The notes beneath the pieces were generated by a model, which was not told the DNA's origin, did not search any database, and saw nothing but the letters and a program-made list of their open reading frames with translations. Of a DNA stretch of 61,507 nt, positions 9,567 to 19,114 are shown piece by piece. Location: the NCBI RefSeq assembly GCF_023333585.1, contig NZ_JAIQZN010000008.1, positions 71,373 to 132,879 of the forward strand, written 5' to 3'. This DNA comes from Argonema antarcticum A004/B2 (lineage in GTDB: Bacteria > Cyanobacteriota > Cyanobacteriia > Cyanobacteriales > Aerosakkonemataceae). The first letter of the stretch is position 1. Each line of letters opens with the position of its first letter. A program made the position numbers and the translations under genes.

Positions 9567-10445
9567 TTAATCAGTTCTGACCAAAATGCCACCGCGACAA
9601 AAGAGTTGATTTGGACTTAACGTTAGTTCCTGAAGATCGACTTCTGGGCCTAAGTCCAGCTGGAAAGTATCTAAAGAAGGAAAATTTAGATCGAGATCGA
9701 CCTCAATCTGGGGATCGATAAATCGCAGTTCGTGGCAGCTAGCTAGCTCTACACCAGTGCAAATCATTATTTTAGAGTAGGAATTTTGTTTGCGAGAGTG
9801 TGTGATATCAAATCCGTCGGTGTCGGAATTGTTTGTTTTTCCCCTCTGCTCCTCTGCTCGTCTGCCCCTCTGCGGCACTAATGATTCAGACACAAGGGGA
9901 AACGATCCGATCGTTCCGGTCAGTTTGATTTTTCCAGAGTCGATCGCCATATTCTCCCAAGTAATGTGCCGATTTTGAAGAAGTTCGGTCGGATTCTGGC
10001 AGCCACCAGCTTTCAGCAGGGCGATCGCAAACTCAGTCAAAGCATTAGGTAGCAAAGTCCCTTGGAGGGAAGCATTCAGGTCTACTTCTTCCACCAGCAG
10101 CTCCCCAGTAACCGGAAGAGGTTCTAGCAAGCGCAGCGGCTTACCTTTTAAAACCTGGCCGAGATTAATCCTGATAGTTTCTGCGACCAACTGAATTTGT
10201 CTGAGATGCAACCCTTGATAGACGGCTCGGCGAGCCGAGAGGGATACCTTGGGAATATGGCCGGTGAGGAGAAGACGATCTCCCGCCTGGATGTTGATCT
10301 GGAGGTCTTCCACTTGCTCCAAGAGCGATCGCAGCCACAGTCGCACAGCAGGAGTCACTACCTTGGTGATAATGCCACTTTGTTTAAGCGCTTGGCGGCT
10401 TAAGCTTTCTGGATAATTATCGTCCTTCGAGGGAGCATGGGACAT
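9567..10445 (-). CDS. DUF2993 (LmeA-type lipid-binding) protein with an internal low-complexity insert
   Basis: The 292-residue protein starts MSHAPSKDDNYPESLSRQAL. It has the DUF2993 core: RSLLEQVEDLQINIQAGDR, repeated amphipathic strands, and a C-terminal half ending in SPNQLFCRGGILVRTD. Bacterial relatives (LmeA of mycobacteria) are periplasmic phospholipid-binding proteins; the cyanobacterial role is unknown. Residues about 185-215 (QRGRRAEEQRGKTNN and following) are encoded by a 'cccctctgctcctctgctcg' repeat around 9838-9880 and interrupt the domain. The insert keeps the frame, so the gene is probably still translated. Confidence 0.8.
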   Translation of the reverse strand: MSHAPSKDDNYPESLSRQALKQSGIITKVVTPAVRLWLRSLLEQVEDLQINIQAGDRLLLTGHIPKVSLSARRAVYQGLHLRQIQLVAETIRINLGQVLKGKPLRLLEPLPVTGELLVEEVDLNASLQGTLLPNALTEFAIALLKAGGCQNPTELLQNRHITWENMAIDSGKIKLTGTIGSFPLVSESLVPQRGRRAEEQRGKTNNSDTDGFDITHSRKQNSYSKIMICTGVELASCHELRFIDPQIEVDLDLNFPSLDTFQLDLGPEVDLQELTLSPNQLFCRGGILVRTD

Positions 10446-11046
10446 AAAGATAAATCAAGAGTAATGCTTTATTCAGGTAATATTTGTACATAGTTTACCT
10501 GTGTGCGATTCGTTGCTGTCGAATCAGTGGCCAAAACCACGAAATAACACAGCCCACAACCATTAAAGGTTTGTGGAACTCTCTAGATGATAGAGGTGCA
10601 AGTCCTCTCTGCCAAGTACGGGCATGACTCCCAACCTACCCACAGTGACTCGACTCGGAATTCGAGAGGCTGAAGCTGGGAATAGGGCGCAATCAGAGGT
10701 TGACCGATACCACACTGGCGCTAGGGGAGTCCCTACGGTGAAAACAGAACCTCAAAAAGCAACCCAGACTTAAGCAGGACGGAAAAGATTAACCCCCCTG
10801 ACTTCATTAGAGATAACACCCGCTAGACCTACAGGTAGTACTAGCCGTACTAAGGGTATCTAATGGTTGAATTGGTTCCACCTAAAGGGACAAGACAATC
10901 ACTTGAGGGAACGAAGAAAAACGAATCTAAGGTCTTTGGGAGGTCGAACCCAAGGTAGACGCGACGAGGCGAGTAACCCTTTAGATTCGGGTAGGATTCG
11001 GCGTAACTGCCGAAAGGCAATCAGAACACATAACTTGGAGTAGAGA

Positions 11047-12615
11047 ATGATTAGGCACGGCCTTAGCGCTAGTGAATTCTGGAACAAATTACCTTGGAAG
11101 CAATTCCGTAGGAATCTGTTTCGCCTACAAAAACGACTGTGGAAAGCTATTCGAGCCAATGACCTGCGTAAAGCCAAGTCATTACAGAAGCTAATTCTGA
11201 AGTCCCGCGCAGCAAGACTACTGGCAATCCGTCAAGTCACACAGCTAAATGCAGGTAAGAAAACACCGGGTATCGACAGCAAAGCGTCCCTGACCCATCA
11301 GGAACGCTTAGATTTGAGCGTACTACTCAAATCGAATGTTAACACTTGGACGCATCAAGGGCTGAGAGAAATTCCCATACCCAAAAAAGATGGGTCAACC
11401 CGACTATTAAAAGTGCCAACAATGTATGACAGAGCGTGGCAATGCTTAGTCAAATACGCCATAGAACCTGCACACGAAGCAACATTCCAAGAACGGAGTT
11501 ACGGATTTAGACCGGGTAGAGCGGCGCATGACGCCCAAAAACACCTATTCGACAACCTAAAATCCAATGTCAATGGAATAACCAAGCGCGTCATCGAATT
11601 GGATATCGAAAAATGCTTTGACAGAATAAGTCATACTGCCATTATGGACAGACTCATCGCCCCATTGGGGATCAAAAACGGAATCTTCCGTTGTCTCAAA
11701 ACAGGAGTAAGCCCTGAATTCCCTGAACAAGGGACACCGCAAGGTGGAGTAGTTAGCCCACTTCTGGCAAACATAGCACTAAACGGTATCGAAACTATAC
11801 ACTCATCGGTAAGATATGCCGATGACATGGTTTTCTTTCTCAAGCCTAAAGATGACGCTCAAAAGATACTTGACCAAATCCGCCAGTTTCTCGCAAAAAG
11901 AGGGATGAATGTTAGTGAAAGAAAGACAAAAATAACCGCAGCGACAGATGGATTTGACTTTCTAGGATGGCACTTTAAGGTGCAGAAAAACGGAAAGTTT
12001 CGGAGTCAGCCCTCAGTGGATAACTTCCAAAAGTTCCGAGAAAAAGTCAAGAAAATCGTCAACAACTCGAATTATGGGGCAAGGGTAAAGGCAAAAAAGC
12101 TAGCACCTATTGTCAGAGGATGGAGAAACTACCACCAGTTCTGTAAGTTAGACGGCTCACGATTTCGTTTATGGCACATCAACAAGAGAACGTGGAAAGT
12201 ATTCAACAAAGAAAGTAAGCTAACCCGCTATCACGTCAATCACCTGATAGACAAAGCATTCCCGGCCATCCCCTACCACGAAAACAGGTTCGTGATGGTA
12301 AAAGGAGACAAGTCACCTTTCGATGGAGATATCCTCTACTGGGCAAAACGCAACAGTGCGTTATACGACGGTAGAACCTCTAAACTGCTCAAAAAGCAGA
12401 ACCATACCTGTGGATACTGTAGTCATCTTCTCATAGGAGAAGAACGGGTGCATTTGCACCACAAAGACGGCAATCATCACAATTGCAAGGATAAAAACCT
12501 GATGGTTGTCCACGAAAGCTGTCACGACCTCATCCATAAGAGCAAATCAGATTGTCGGGAGCCGGGTGCAACGAAAGTCGCACGCCCGGATCTAACCGAG
12601 AGATGCGGGGAGTAA
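11047..12615 (+). CDS. ltrA: Group II intron reverse transcriptase/maturase with C-terminal HNH endonuclease
   Basis: The 522-residue protein starts with an N-terminal maturase domain (about 1-65). Reverse transcriptase blocks follow, including RSYGFRPGRAAHDA (about 145-160), TPQGGVVSPLLANIAL (about 228-243) and the catalytic YADDMVFF (about 257-264). Domain X (maturase/thumb) runs to about 400. A Cys-containing HNH motif closes it: CGYCSHLL, VHLHHKDGNHHNC, HESCHDLIHK (about 456-505). All catalytic residues are present, so it is probably active in splicing and retrohoming. Unusually, the last 18 or so codons read through intron domain V and into VI, so the RNA core and the coding frame overlap. 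Confidence 0.96.
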   Translation: MIRHGLSASEFWNKLPWKQFRRNLFRLQKRLWKAIRANDLRKAKSLQKLILKSRAARLLAIRQVTQLNAGKKTPGIDSKASLTHQERLDLSVLLKSNVNTWTHQGLREIPIPKKDGSTRLLKVPTMYDRAWQCLVKYAIEPAHEATFQERSYGFRPGRAAHDAQKHLFDNLKSNVNGITKRVIELDIEKCFDRISHTAIMDRLIAPLGIKNGIFRCLKTGVSPEFPEQGTPQGGVVSPLLANIALNGIETIHSSVRYADDMVFFLKPKDDAQKILDQIRQFLAKRGMNVSERKTKITAATDGFDFLGWHFKVQKNGKFRSQPSVDNFQKFREKVKKIVNNSNYGARVKAKKLAPIVRGWRNYHQFCKLDGSRFRLWHINKRTWKVFNKESKLTRYHVNHLIDKAFPAIPYHENRFVMVKGDKSPFDGDILYWAKRNSALYDGRTSKLLKKQNHTCGYCSHLLIGEERVHLHHKDGNHHNCKDKNLMVVHESCHDLIHKSKSDCREPGATKVARPDLTERCGE

Positions 12616-12629
12616 TATCCCCCATCGAC
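12559..12629 (+). ncRNA. Group II intron catalytic domains V and VI
   Basis: Domain V is 34 nt (GAGCC...GGATC), with the AGC catalytic triad near its 5' side and a GAAA tetraloop. Domain VI pairs GATGcGGGG with CCCCCATC, and an adenosine near AGTAATAT could be the branch point. The RNA ends ...CGAC, fitting the AY 3' consensus. The G-A apposition at the third base pair of domain V is slightly unusual. Confidence 0.85.
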
Positions 12630-12697
12630 TCAAACAGTTCTACCAAGATTAAGCTTGAACCTAAAAGACTAACAAGTGGGTTCGCGCAGTCCCTACT

Positions 12698-13477
12698 ATG
12701 CAAGAAAGGCTGCAAAAGATACTATCCCAATGGGGCATTGCCTCGCGCCGTCAAGCAGAACAATTGATTCTCGCGGGGCGCGTGAGCGTCAATGGCACCC
12801 CCGCTTATGTGGGTCAAAAAGCCGATTTCCAGAGCGATCGCATTGAAGTCGATGGCAAACCTCTCAAAGGAGCCGATCGTCCCAAGCTGATTTATCTCCT
12901 GCTCCACAAACCCCCTGGAGTTGTTTCCACCTGTAGCGACCCGCAAGGACGCCCCACCGTTCTCGATCTGCTGCCCGCCGAACTCCGTCTCAAATCAGGA
13001 ATACACCCCGTTGGTCGCTTGGATGCCGAAACTACCGGGGCATTATTGCTGACGAACGACGGAAACCTAACGTTCCGCCTGGTTCATCCCAGCCACAAAG
13101 TTTCTAAGACTTATCATGTATGGGTGCAAGGTCAGCCCCCCGAAAAGGTGCTGCAAATCTGGCGTCAGGGAATTGTTCTAGCAGGCAAAAAAACTTTACC
13201 CGCTCAGGTCAAAATAATTAAAACCCGGCCAAACGGTGACAAAACCCTCTTAGAAATAGTTTTGAAAGAGGGCCGAAACCGGCAAATTCGACGAGTGGCG
13301 GAAACTCTGGGATACCCAGTAATTCACATTCATCGCACTGCGATTGGCCCTATTCAATTGCAAACACCCAAGGAGTCACTATTGCCAGGTCACTACCGTT
13401 CGCTCAAAGATGATGAAGTTGATTTTTTACAAGGCGCAGGATCGAATTTAACAGACAAGCCAGCCGATAACAGATAA
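12698..13477 (+). CDS. rluB: RsuA/RluB-family 23S rRNA pseudouridine synthase
   Basis: The 259-residue cytoplasmic enzyme has an N-terminal S4 RNA-binding domain (ERLQKILSQWGIASRRQAEQ, about 2-60). A pseudouridine synthase domain follows, with the catalytic block HPVGRLDAETTGALLLTNDG (active Asp about 112) and GRNRQIRRVAETLGYPV (about 192-208). The RluB/RsuA family isomerises one uridine in the peptidyl-transferase region or 16S rRNA; which target applies here is not decidable. The group II intron ends 68 bp upstream, so its promoter is either in that spacer or beyond the intron. The last codons lie in a duplicated stretch (13440-13543). Confidence 0.93.
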   Translation: MQERLQKILSQWGIASRRQAEQLILAGRVSVNGTPAYVGQKADFQSDRIEVDGKPLKGADRPKLIYLLLHKPPGVVSTCSDPQGRPTVLDLLPAELRLKSGIHPVGRLDAETTGALLLTNDGNLTFRLVHPSHKVSKTYHVWVQGQPPEKVLQIWRQGIVLAGKKTLPAQVKIIKTRPNGDKTLLEIVLKEGRNRQIRRVAETLGYPVIHIHRTAIGPIQLQTPKESLLPGHYRSLKDDEVDFLQGAGSNLTDKPADNR

Positions 13478-13543
13478 TTTTGCTAAACTCCTCCGGGAGG
13501 ATTTAACAGACAAGGCTGTTGGATAACAGATAATTTGGTTAAA
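13440..13543. repeat. Imperfect ~55-bp direct duplication at the rluB 3' end
   Basis: The block 'atttaacagacaag...gataacagataatttt' occurs at about 13444-13482 and again at about 13501-13538, separated by 'tcctccgggagga', itself palindromic. The first copy encodes the C-terminal residues and stop of the rluB product. Confidence 0.7.
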
Positions 13544-13598
13544 CCCATCCCTAACACTCATCAGTAGATGTGCCAGCAGATGTCAAGGAACGCAACGT

Positions 13599-14414
13599 AT
13601 GAAGAGGAATAAGAAGGAGAATCTACTTCCTTATCTTGAAAAACAAAGAGCCGAAAAACTAGCAGAGATGGGAAGTTACCTGCGCCATTTGCGGGAGGAA
13701 CAGAGTCTGTCCCTAGAGGAAGTTGCAGCTAAGACCAAAGTTCAGGCGCGTCTGCTGAATGCGATCGAAGAAGGAAATCTAGAGCCACTGCCCGAACCCA
13801 TATACATCCAGGGTTTTATCAAGCGATACGCAGATGCGCTAGGCTTGGACGGAGCCGAATTCGCCAGCGTCTTCCCCACAGGACAAAGCTTTCAATTCCT
13901 TAAAGCTTCCTGGCGGGGTTTGCCCACAGCACCTCAATTGAAACCGATTCACCTTTACTTGGTTTACATATTGTTGATTATCGTCACCGGGAACAGTTTA
14001 TCTCACCTACTGAAAAACTCCACTATGCAAGCCAGCAACCAGGAAACGGAGAAAAACGAGCCGAAAAAAGCGATCGCACCTCCGCCCAAGTCGGATAATA
14101 AACCCAAGCCAGACAGCTTAGCGCTCCTGAGCTCGAATTCCAGCAGCAATATCCCTAAATCCGACAAGCCGTTGCGAGTGGGCGTCACCCTCAAAGAAGA
14201 GTCTTGGATTCGCGTTGTCGCCGACGGGAAAACCCAGTTTGAAGGAACTCTGCCTTCAGGCACTCAACGCGCCTGGGAGGCAAAGGAAGAACTGATTATC
14301 CGAGCTGGCAATGCTGGCGGAGTGCTAGTGACTTTTAATGAGAAGCAAGCCGAGCCATTGGGAGTTTCAGGTCAGCCGGAAACAAAGCGTTTCAAAGCCG
14401 GCCCTCAATCTTAA
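13599..14414 (+). CDS. rodZ: RodZ-family helix-turn-helix membrane protein
   Basis: The 271-residue protein has an N-terminal Xre-like HTH (about 22-85: LRHLREEQSLSLEEVAAKTK and YIQGFIKRYADALGLD). A single transmembrane helix sits at about 110-135 (LYLVYILLIIVTGNSL), followed by a disordered Pro/Lys/Ser linker. The C-terminal DUF4115 beta domain (about 190-260, with ESWIRVVADGKTQFEG) is typical of RodZ. RodZ links MreB to the membrane and sets cell shape. It overlaps the stop of the convergent malQ by three to four bases. Confidence 0.9.
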   Translation: MKRNKKENLLPYLEKQRAEKLAEMGSYLRHLREEQSLSLEEVAAKTKVQARLLNAIEEGNLEPLPEPIYIQGFIKRYADALGLDGAEFASVFPTGQSFQFLKASWRGLPTAPQLKPIHLYLVYILLIIVTGNSLSHLLKNSTMQASNQETEKNEPKKAIAPPPKSDNKPKPDSLALLSSNSSSNIPKSDKPLRVGVTLKEESWIRVVADGKTQFEGTLPSGTQRAWEAKEELIIRAGNAGGVLVTFNEKQAEPLGVSGQPETKRFKAGPQS

Positions 14415-15919
14415 ACAGGCATGGGAGATCGGCCATATATTTCGGTCAAAGTCTTGAGGAATTCACGATCTTCCCACCTCAAAGCATCCCATCGATAGCG
14501 CCACTCCCAGTTGCCCTCTCCAATCCCAGGTGTATTCATTCGAGCTTCGGTACCTAATCCCAAGACATCTTGAAGAGGAGTAATGACCTGATTCGCCACA
14601 GAGCTTAAAACCAACCGGATTAAATCCCAATGAATTCCATCAGCACTGGTACAACCCAAGTAACGCAGGACGCTATTTTTTTCCTCATCCGACAATTTAT
14701 TAAACCACCCCACCGTTGTATCGTTATCGTGGGTGCCTGTGTAAGCTAGGCAGTTGCGATCGTAATTAAACGGCAAATAAGGATTGCCGGGGTCAGAACC
14801 AAAAGCAAACTGCAAAATTTTCATGCCTGGGAACTCAAACCTGTCTCGCAGCGCCTCTACCTCCGGCGTAATTACACCTAAATCCTCAGCCACAATAGGT
14901 AGATTGCCCAACTTCTCCTTCACTACCTCAAACAAAGCAGTTCCAGGCGCGTCCACCCACTCACCGTTCACAGCCGTTTCTTCGCCCTGCTTAACAGCCC
15001 AAAAAGACTCGAATCCCCGGAAGTGATCGACACGAATAATATCTACATAATCCAGCATCGACTGGAAGCGCTGCACCCACCAATGAAAATTATCTTTCTC
15101 CAATTCCTCCCAGTTATAGACCGGGTTGCCCCACAATTGACCAGTTTCGCTGAAATAATCTGGCGGTACGCCTGCCATCAGTGCCGGTTCGCCCGTTTCT
15201 TCATCCAGGCAAAAGATTTGCGGATTAGCCCAAACATCAGCACTATTGTGAGCCACATAAATAGGAATATCGCCAATAATTTGGATACCCCGCATATTGG
15301 CGTAGCGCTTCAGTTCCGACCACTGGCGAAAGAACTGGAACTGAACGAATTTATGAAAAATAATCTCAGCGTTTAGCCTGCGCCCCAACTGATCCATAGT
15401 GCCCGGTTCGCGCTTGGCTAGTTCCGGTGACCAAGTATGCCAGCTGGCACCTTCATGAGTATCCAGAAATGTCATAAATAAAGCATAGTCATCCAGCCAG
15501 TAAGCCTTGCTCTGACAAAAACCCGCAAATTCTTTTTGCAGGAACTCTGAAGCTCTGGTTTTAAAGTTCTCGCAGGCTTTCTGGAGCAGAGGTATTTTGG
15601 TTTTGATTGCTAGCTCGTAATCTACCTTATCAGCTGGAAATTCGGGCAGATTGGCAAAATCCTCCTCATTTAACAACCCATCATCTCGCAGTTTCTCCGG
15701 GCTAATCAGCAGCGGGTTGCCAGCCATCGCTGAAAAACACATATAAGGGGAATTGCCATACCCTGTTGGCCCCAAAGGCAAGATCTGCCAAAATTGCTGT
15801 TTGCTTTCTGTTAAAAAATCTACAAAGCGATAGGCTTCTAAGCCCAACTCTCCTACGCCAAAGCGACTCGGAAAAGAGGTGGGGTGCAGCAAAATGCCAC
15901 TGGATCTGGGAAACGGCAT
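14411..15919 (-). CDS. malQ: 4-alpha-glucanotransferase (disproportionating enzyme) MalQ
   Basis: GH77 amylomaltase of about 502 residues; it transfers maltodextrin chains in glycogen turnover. Visible blocks are SSGILLHPTSFPSRFGVGEL at the N-terminus, LPLGPTGYGNSPYMCFSA, GIQIIGDIPIYVAHNSADVW and VDIIRVDHFRGFESFW (nucleophile Asp). VAEDLGVITPEVEALRD (acid/base Glu) and AYTGTHDNDTTVGWF follow. An upstream in-frame ATG at 16015 exists, but the family starts at MPFPRSSG, so I use 15919. The promoter region is shared with the divergent Nudix gene 145 bp away. Confidence 0.97.
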   Translation of the reverse strand: MPFPRSSGILLHPTSFPSRFGVGELGLEAYRFVDFLTESKQQFWQILPLGPTGYGNSPYMCFSAMAGNPLLISPEKLRDDGLLNEEDFANLPEFPADKVDYELAIKTKIPLLQKACENFKTRASEFLQKEFAGFCQSKAYWLDDYALFMTFLDTHEGASWHTWSPELAKREPGTMDQLGRRLNAEIIFHKFVQFQFFRQWSELKRYANMRGIQIIGDIPIYVAHNSADVWANPQIFCLDEETGEPALMAGVPPDYFSETGQLWGNPVYNWEELEKDNFHWWVQRFQSMLDYVDIIRVDHFRGFESFWAVKQGEETAVNGEWVDAPGTALFEVVKEKLGNLPIVAEDLGVITPEVEALRDRFEFPGMKILQFAFGSDPGNPYLPFNYDRNCLAYTGTHDNDTTVGWFNKLSDEEKNSVLRYLGCTSADGIHWDLIRLVLSSVANQVITPLQDVLGLGTEARMNTPGIGEGNWEWRYRWDALRWEDREFLKTLTEIYGRSPMPV

Positions 15920-16064
15920 ATATAACCTATAATCAAAATAAGAAGCAGACGTTACGACATTATCACGGTAGGGGGCTTGCGCGTACTTATACCGGCTTGG
16001 CGGTAAAAAATTCAAAAACTTATTTGAGCCTTACCCCGATCGTAAACTTCAGATTTTTTGGCTC

Positions 16065-16496
16065 GTGACTTACCGAAATCCTACTCCTACTGTCGATATC
16101 ATCATTGAATTGATCGATCGATCGCATCGACCGATAGTACTAATTGAACGCCAGAATCTACCCCTCGGTTGGGCTATTCCTGGTGGTTTTGTTGACTATG
16201 GGGAAACTGTCGAAACCGCAGCGCGGCGGGAAGCCCAGGAAGAGACGGGTTTAAATGTGGAGTTGATTGAGCAATTCCACGTTTATTCTGACCCGAATCG
16301 CGACCCGCGTCAGCATACGATGAGCGTTGTGTTTATTGCAACGGCGACGGGGGAACCAAAGGCTGGGGATGATGCTAAGGGTATGGATGTTTTTGAATCT
16401 TGGCGGATGCCGAATAATCTCTGTTTCGATCACGATCGCATTTTGCAGGATTATTGGCGTTATCGGCATTATAGAATTCGCCCTCGTTTATTTTAA
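16065..16496 (+). CDS. Nudix hydrolase
   Basis: The 143-residue protein starts at a GTG ([14 protein letters not shown]). The complete Nudix box begins [18 protein letters not shown] and ends QEETGL (about 47-70), with all metal-binding glutamates. The C-terminal [16 protein letters not shown] fits ADP-ribose/NUDT-type hydrolases of about 140 aa. The substrate is not predictable with certainty; a nucleoside diphosphate derivative such as ADP-ribose is likely. It is divergent from malQ, with no obvious operon partner. Confidence 0.88.
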   Translation: MTYRNPTPTVDIIIELIDRSHRPIVLIERQNLPLGWAIPGGFVDYGETVETAARREAQEETGLNVELIEQFHVYSDPNRDPRQHTMSVVFIATATGEPKAGDDAKGMDVFESWRMPNNLCFDHDRILQDYWRYRHYRIRPRLF

Positions 16497-16549
16497 AGGC
16501 AAATGTTTTCGCATTCGTCCGCAGTAACATTACGCTTACTCATATCCGC

Positions 16550-18970
16550 TCAGCACCTCGGTGGAGAAGAGTGAACTGTTACCTGATTGCGCCCCCGCTT
16601 CTTCGCCTGATACATTGCTTCATCAGCCAGTGCAATCAACATTGCGATCGAAGAAGTCGAGGCAGGCATGGTACTCGCAACCCCCAAACTGAGGGTAACG
16701 TATTCCCCGACGCCAGAAGTAGCATGAACAATCTTCAGCGCCTCAACTTCAGCGCGAATCTTCTCTGCAACCTTAACTGCCCCTTCTGCTGTGGTACTGA
16801 TAAGAATCACAGCAAATTCTTCCCCGCCATAGCGAGCGACTAAATCCGTTGGGCGTTGAGCTGCACAGCTAATCGCTTTCGCCACCTGTTGGATGCAATG
16901 GTCACCTGCTTGGTGCCCGTAAGTATCGTTGTAAAGCTTGAAATAATCAATGTCGCACAGAATTAGCGACAATGGCTGGCTCTCCCGTCCCATTTGCACC
17001 CAGGCTCGATCGAGATACTCATCAAACCGACGACGGTTCGCTACCCCAGTTAAACTATCCAACTTAGCTAAATGTTGCAATTCTTGATTAGCTCCTTGAA
17101 GCCGATCGTATAGTTCGGCTTGCTGAATTGCGATCGCCAATTGGGTCGATAATGAAGCGAGCAAGTTAATCTCAAATGGTTGCCAAGCTCTTGGTTGGCA
17201 ACAATGATGGGCAACGAGCAGACCCCAAAGGTTATCTCCTTGCATAAGTGACACTACAAGTTTTGCCTTTACCTGCAACTCATGCAAAAAGTCAACGAGA
17301 CAGGGGGTGATGGCCGAAGTTTCCACATTTGCGATCGCACGAATGCGTCCTTGTTTGTAAAGATCGTGGTACTCAGTGGGAAAAACTTCAGCTGGGAAAG
17401 TACGCCCCAAAATGGGTGACCAACTGGGTGTAAGTGCCTCCGTTACAGCACTTCCTGTCCCATCTGTCCAGAGGCGGTAAATTAACACGCGATCGCACTT
17501 CAGAAATTGGCGTACTTCTGTCACAGTTGTACTGAGAATATCCGACAATTTTAGCGATCGGCGAATGCGTTGAGCGATTTGAGCAACAAGTTGCTCCCGT
17601 TCGGCTTGCTGTCCAAAAGTTTCCTCGGCTTGCTTACGCTCCGTAATGTCTCGTTGAATCGCTATCCAATGGGTATACCACCCCATTTCATCAGCAACTG
17701 GTGCAATATTCAGCTCAACCCAAAACTCAGACCCATCCTTGCAGTAGTTAATAATTTCCACTCGAACTGGTTGCCACGCCTTCAGTGCCATCCGAATCTT
17801 GTCACGGGTTGCCCGGTCAGTTTTGAGCCCTTGGAGAATGCGCGGGGTCTTGCCTAATACCTCCTGGGGACTGTAGCCAGTCATCTCGGTGAAGGCTTTG
17901 TTTACATATAAAATTCGGGGGCCGGAATCGGTAATCGGCTCAGCTTCAGTAATCACAACGGCATCATTTGCATTCACAACGACTGATTCGAGCAAACGTA
18001 ACTGGTGTTCTGCTTGCTTGCGCTTAGTTATATCGCTTAACGAACCAACAATGCGCTCAATCTTGCCATCGGTTCCTCGCTTAGCCAGTCCTCGAACCAG
18101 CACCCAACCGTAGGTGTCGTCTTTGTGCTGGATCTGATGCTCGCTGATAAAGTATTCGCTGACATCATGCAACGCTTGTTGTGCAAGGTAGTCAGTCATT
18201 TGAGTTTTGATTTGTTCTTGCGCTTGAGGATGTACCCGATTCGACCACTCTTCAATGCTAGAGCCAATCTCAGACTCCTCATACCCCAGCAGGGCTTTCC
18301 AGCGGGGCGAAAAGTACACTCGATCGGTTCTGAGATCCCAATCCCAAAGACCATCGTTGGTTGCTTGCATAGCAAGGGCATATCGCTCTTCACTCAGCCG
18401 TAATGCTTCGAGCCGTTCGGCTTGAGCGACAGCAATGCTAAAGTTGTCAGCTACTTGTTGGAGGAGTTCGATCTCAAACGTTGACCACTGTCGCGATTCC
18501 CGACACTGATGAGCCACGAATAGCCCCCAAAGTTCTGACTCGAACAGAATTGGTACGACCAGCTTTGCCTGGACTTTAAACTGTTGGAGAAATTCGATTA
18601 GGCAGCTCGATATCGAAGCTTTTTTGATATCTCCAATCACTTTAATCTTTCCGTGGCAGTACTCCTGATGAATTTCGACTGGAAAAACCTCAGACGGAAA
18701 CGTTTGTCCCAAAACCGCTGGATAGTCGGGATCGACAGACTCTGCCACGGCACTACCAGTCCCATCTCCCCACAATCGATAGACCAATAACCGATCGCAC
18801 GCTAAGAGTTGACGCACCTCGGTAACCGTAGTCTGGAGAATGTCTTCCAGATTCAACGATTGGCGAATTTTAAGGGTGACATCTCCTAGCAATTTTAGGG
18901 ATTGATTTTGGCGTTTTAAATTTTGCTCAACTTGTTGATATTTCGAGTTCTTAAAAAACTGTTTAAACAT
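16550..18970 (-). CDS. GAF-PAS-PAS-GAF-GGDEF diguanylate cyclase
   Basis: The 806-residue soluble protein has GAF1 (about 25-190), PAS1 with PAC (about 195-320), PAS2 with PAC (about 325-450), GAF2 (about 465-640) and GGDEF (about 655-800). The active-site motif is RYGGEEFAVIL, with LILCDIDYFKLYNDTYGHQA upstream, so it should make c-di-GMP. Both GAFs have the SCLIEFL / PCLVDFL segment with a Cys at the position used for bilin attachment in cyanobacteriochromes, but followed by Leu rather than His or Tyr. Chromophore binding is therefore uncertain. The EAL gene at 19279-20394 lies just upstream on the same strand, suggesting opposed c-di-GMP activities. Confidence 0.93.
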   Translation of the reverse strand: MFKQFFKNSKYQQVEQNLKRQNQSLKLLGDVTLKIRQSLNLEDILQTTVTEVRQLLACDRLLVYRLWGDGTGSAVAESVDPDYPAVLGQTFPSEVFPVEIHQEYCHGKIKVIGDIKKASISSCLIEFLQQFKVQAKLVVPILFESELWGLFVAHQCRESRQWSTFEIELLQQVADNFSIAVAQAERLEALRLSEERYALAMQATNDGLWDWDLRTDRVYFSPRWKALLGYEESEIGSSIEEWSNRVHPQAQEQIKTQMTDYLAQQALHDVSEYFISEHQIQHKDDTYGWVLVRGLAKRGTDGKIERIVGSLSDITKRKQAEHQLRLLESVVVNANDAVVITEAEPITDSGPRILYVNKAFTEMTGYSPQEVLGKTPRILQGLKTDRATRDKIRMALKAWQPVRVEIINYCKDGSEFWVELNIAPVADEMGWYTHWIAIQRDITERKQAEETFGQQAEREQLVAQIAQRIRRSLKLSDILSTTVTEVRQFLKCDRVLIYRLWTDGTGSAVTEALTPSWSPILGRTFPAEVFPTEYHDLYKQGRIRAIANVETSAITPCLVDFLHELQVKAKLVVSLMQGDNLWGLLVAHHCCQPRAWQPFEINLLASLSTQLAIAIQQAELYDRLQGANQELQHLAKLDSLTGVANRRRFDEYLDRAWVQMGRESQPLSLILCDIDYFKLYNDTYGHQAGDHCIQQVAKAISCAAQRPTDLVARYGGEEFAVILISTTAEGAVKVAEKIRAEVEALKIVHATSGVGEYVTLSLGVASTMPASTSSIAMLIALADEAMYQAKKRGRNQVTVHSSPPRC

Positions 18971-19114
18971 GATCGATCGCTTTTTGGTATATCAATCCTA
19001 CTTCATACTACTCACGCAGTCTTGAAGAGGCATTACTCCTGCTTCCAGCAAGGGGATCGGCCCTTTCGGGTCAAATATGCTGATGCAGGGCACGGCATAA
19101 TTAAAATTTTCATA

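Larger units (their letters stand above)
10501..12629 (+). mobile_element. Complete group II intron with RT/HNH maturase ORF
   Basis: The element opens with GTGTG, matching the GUGYG 5' consensus, followed by a GATTCG/CGAATC hairpin and the structured domain I-III leader up to the ORF at 11047. It ends with a 34-nt domain V (12559-12592) and a domain VI hairpin closing in ...CGAC. Boundaries are my best fit; I could not check EBS/IBS pairing. It lies between the DUF2993 gene and the rluB-like gene and interrupts no visible coding frame, so it may sit in the rluB leader. Confidence 0.85.
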
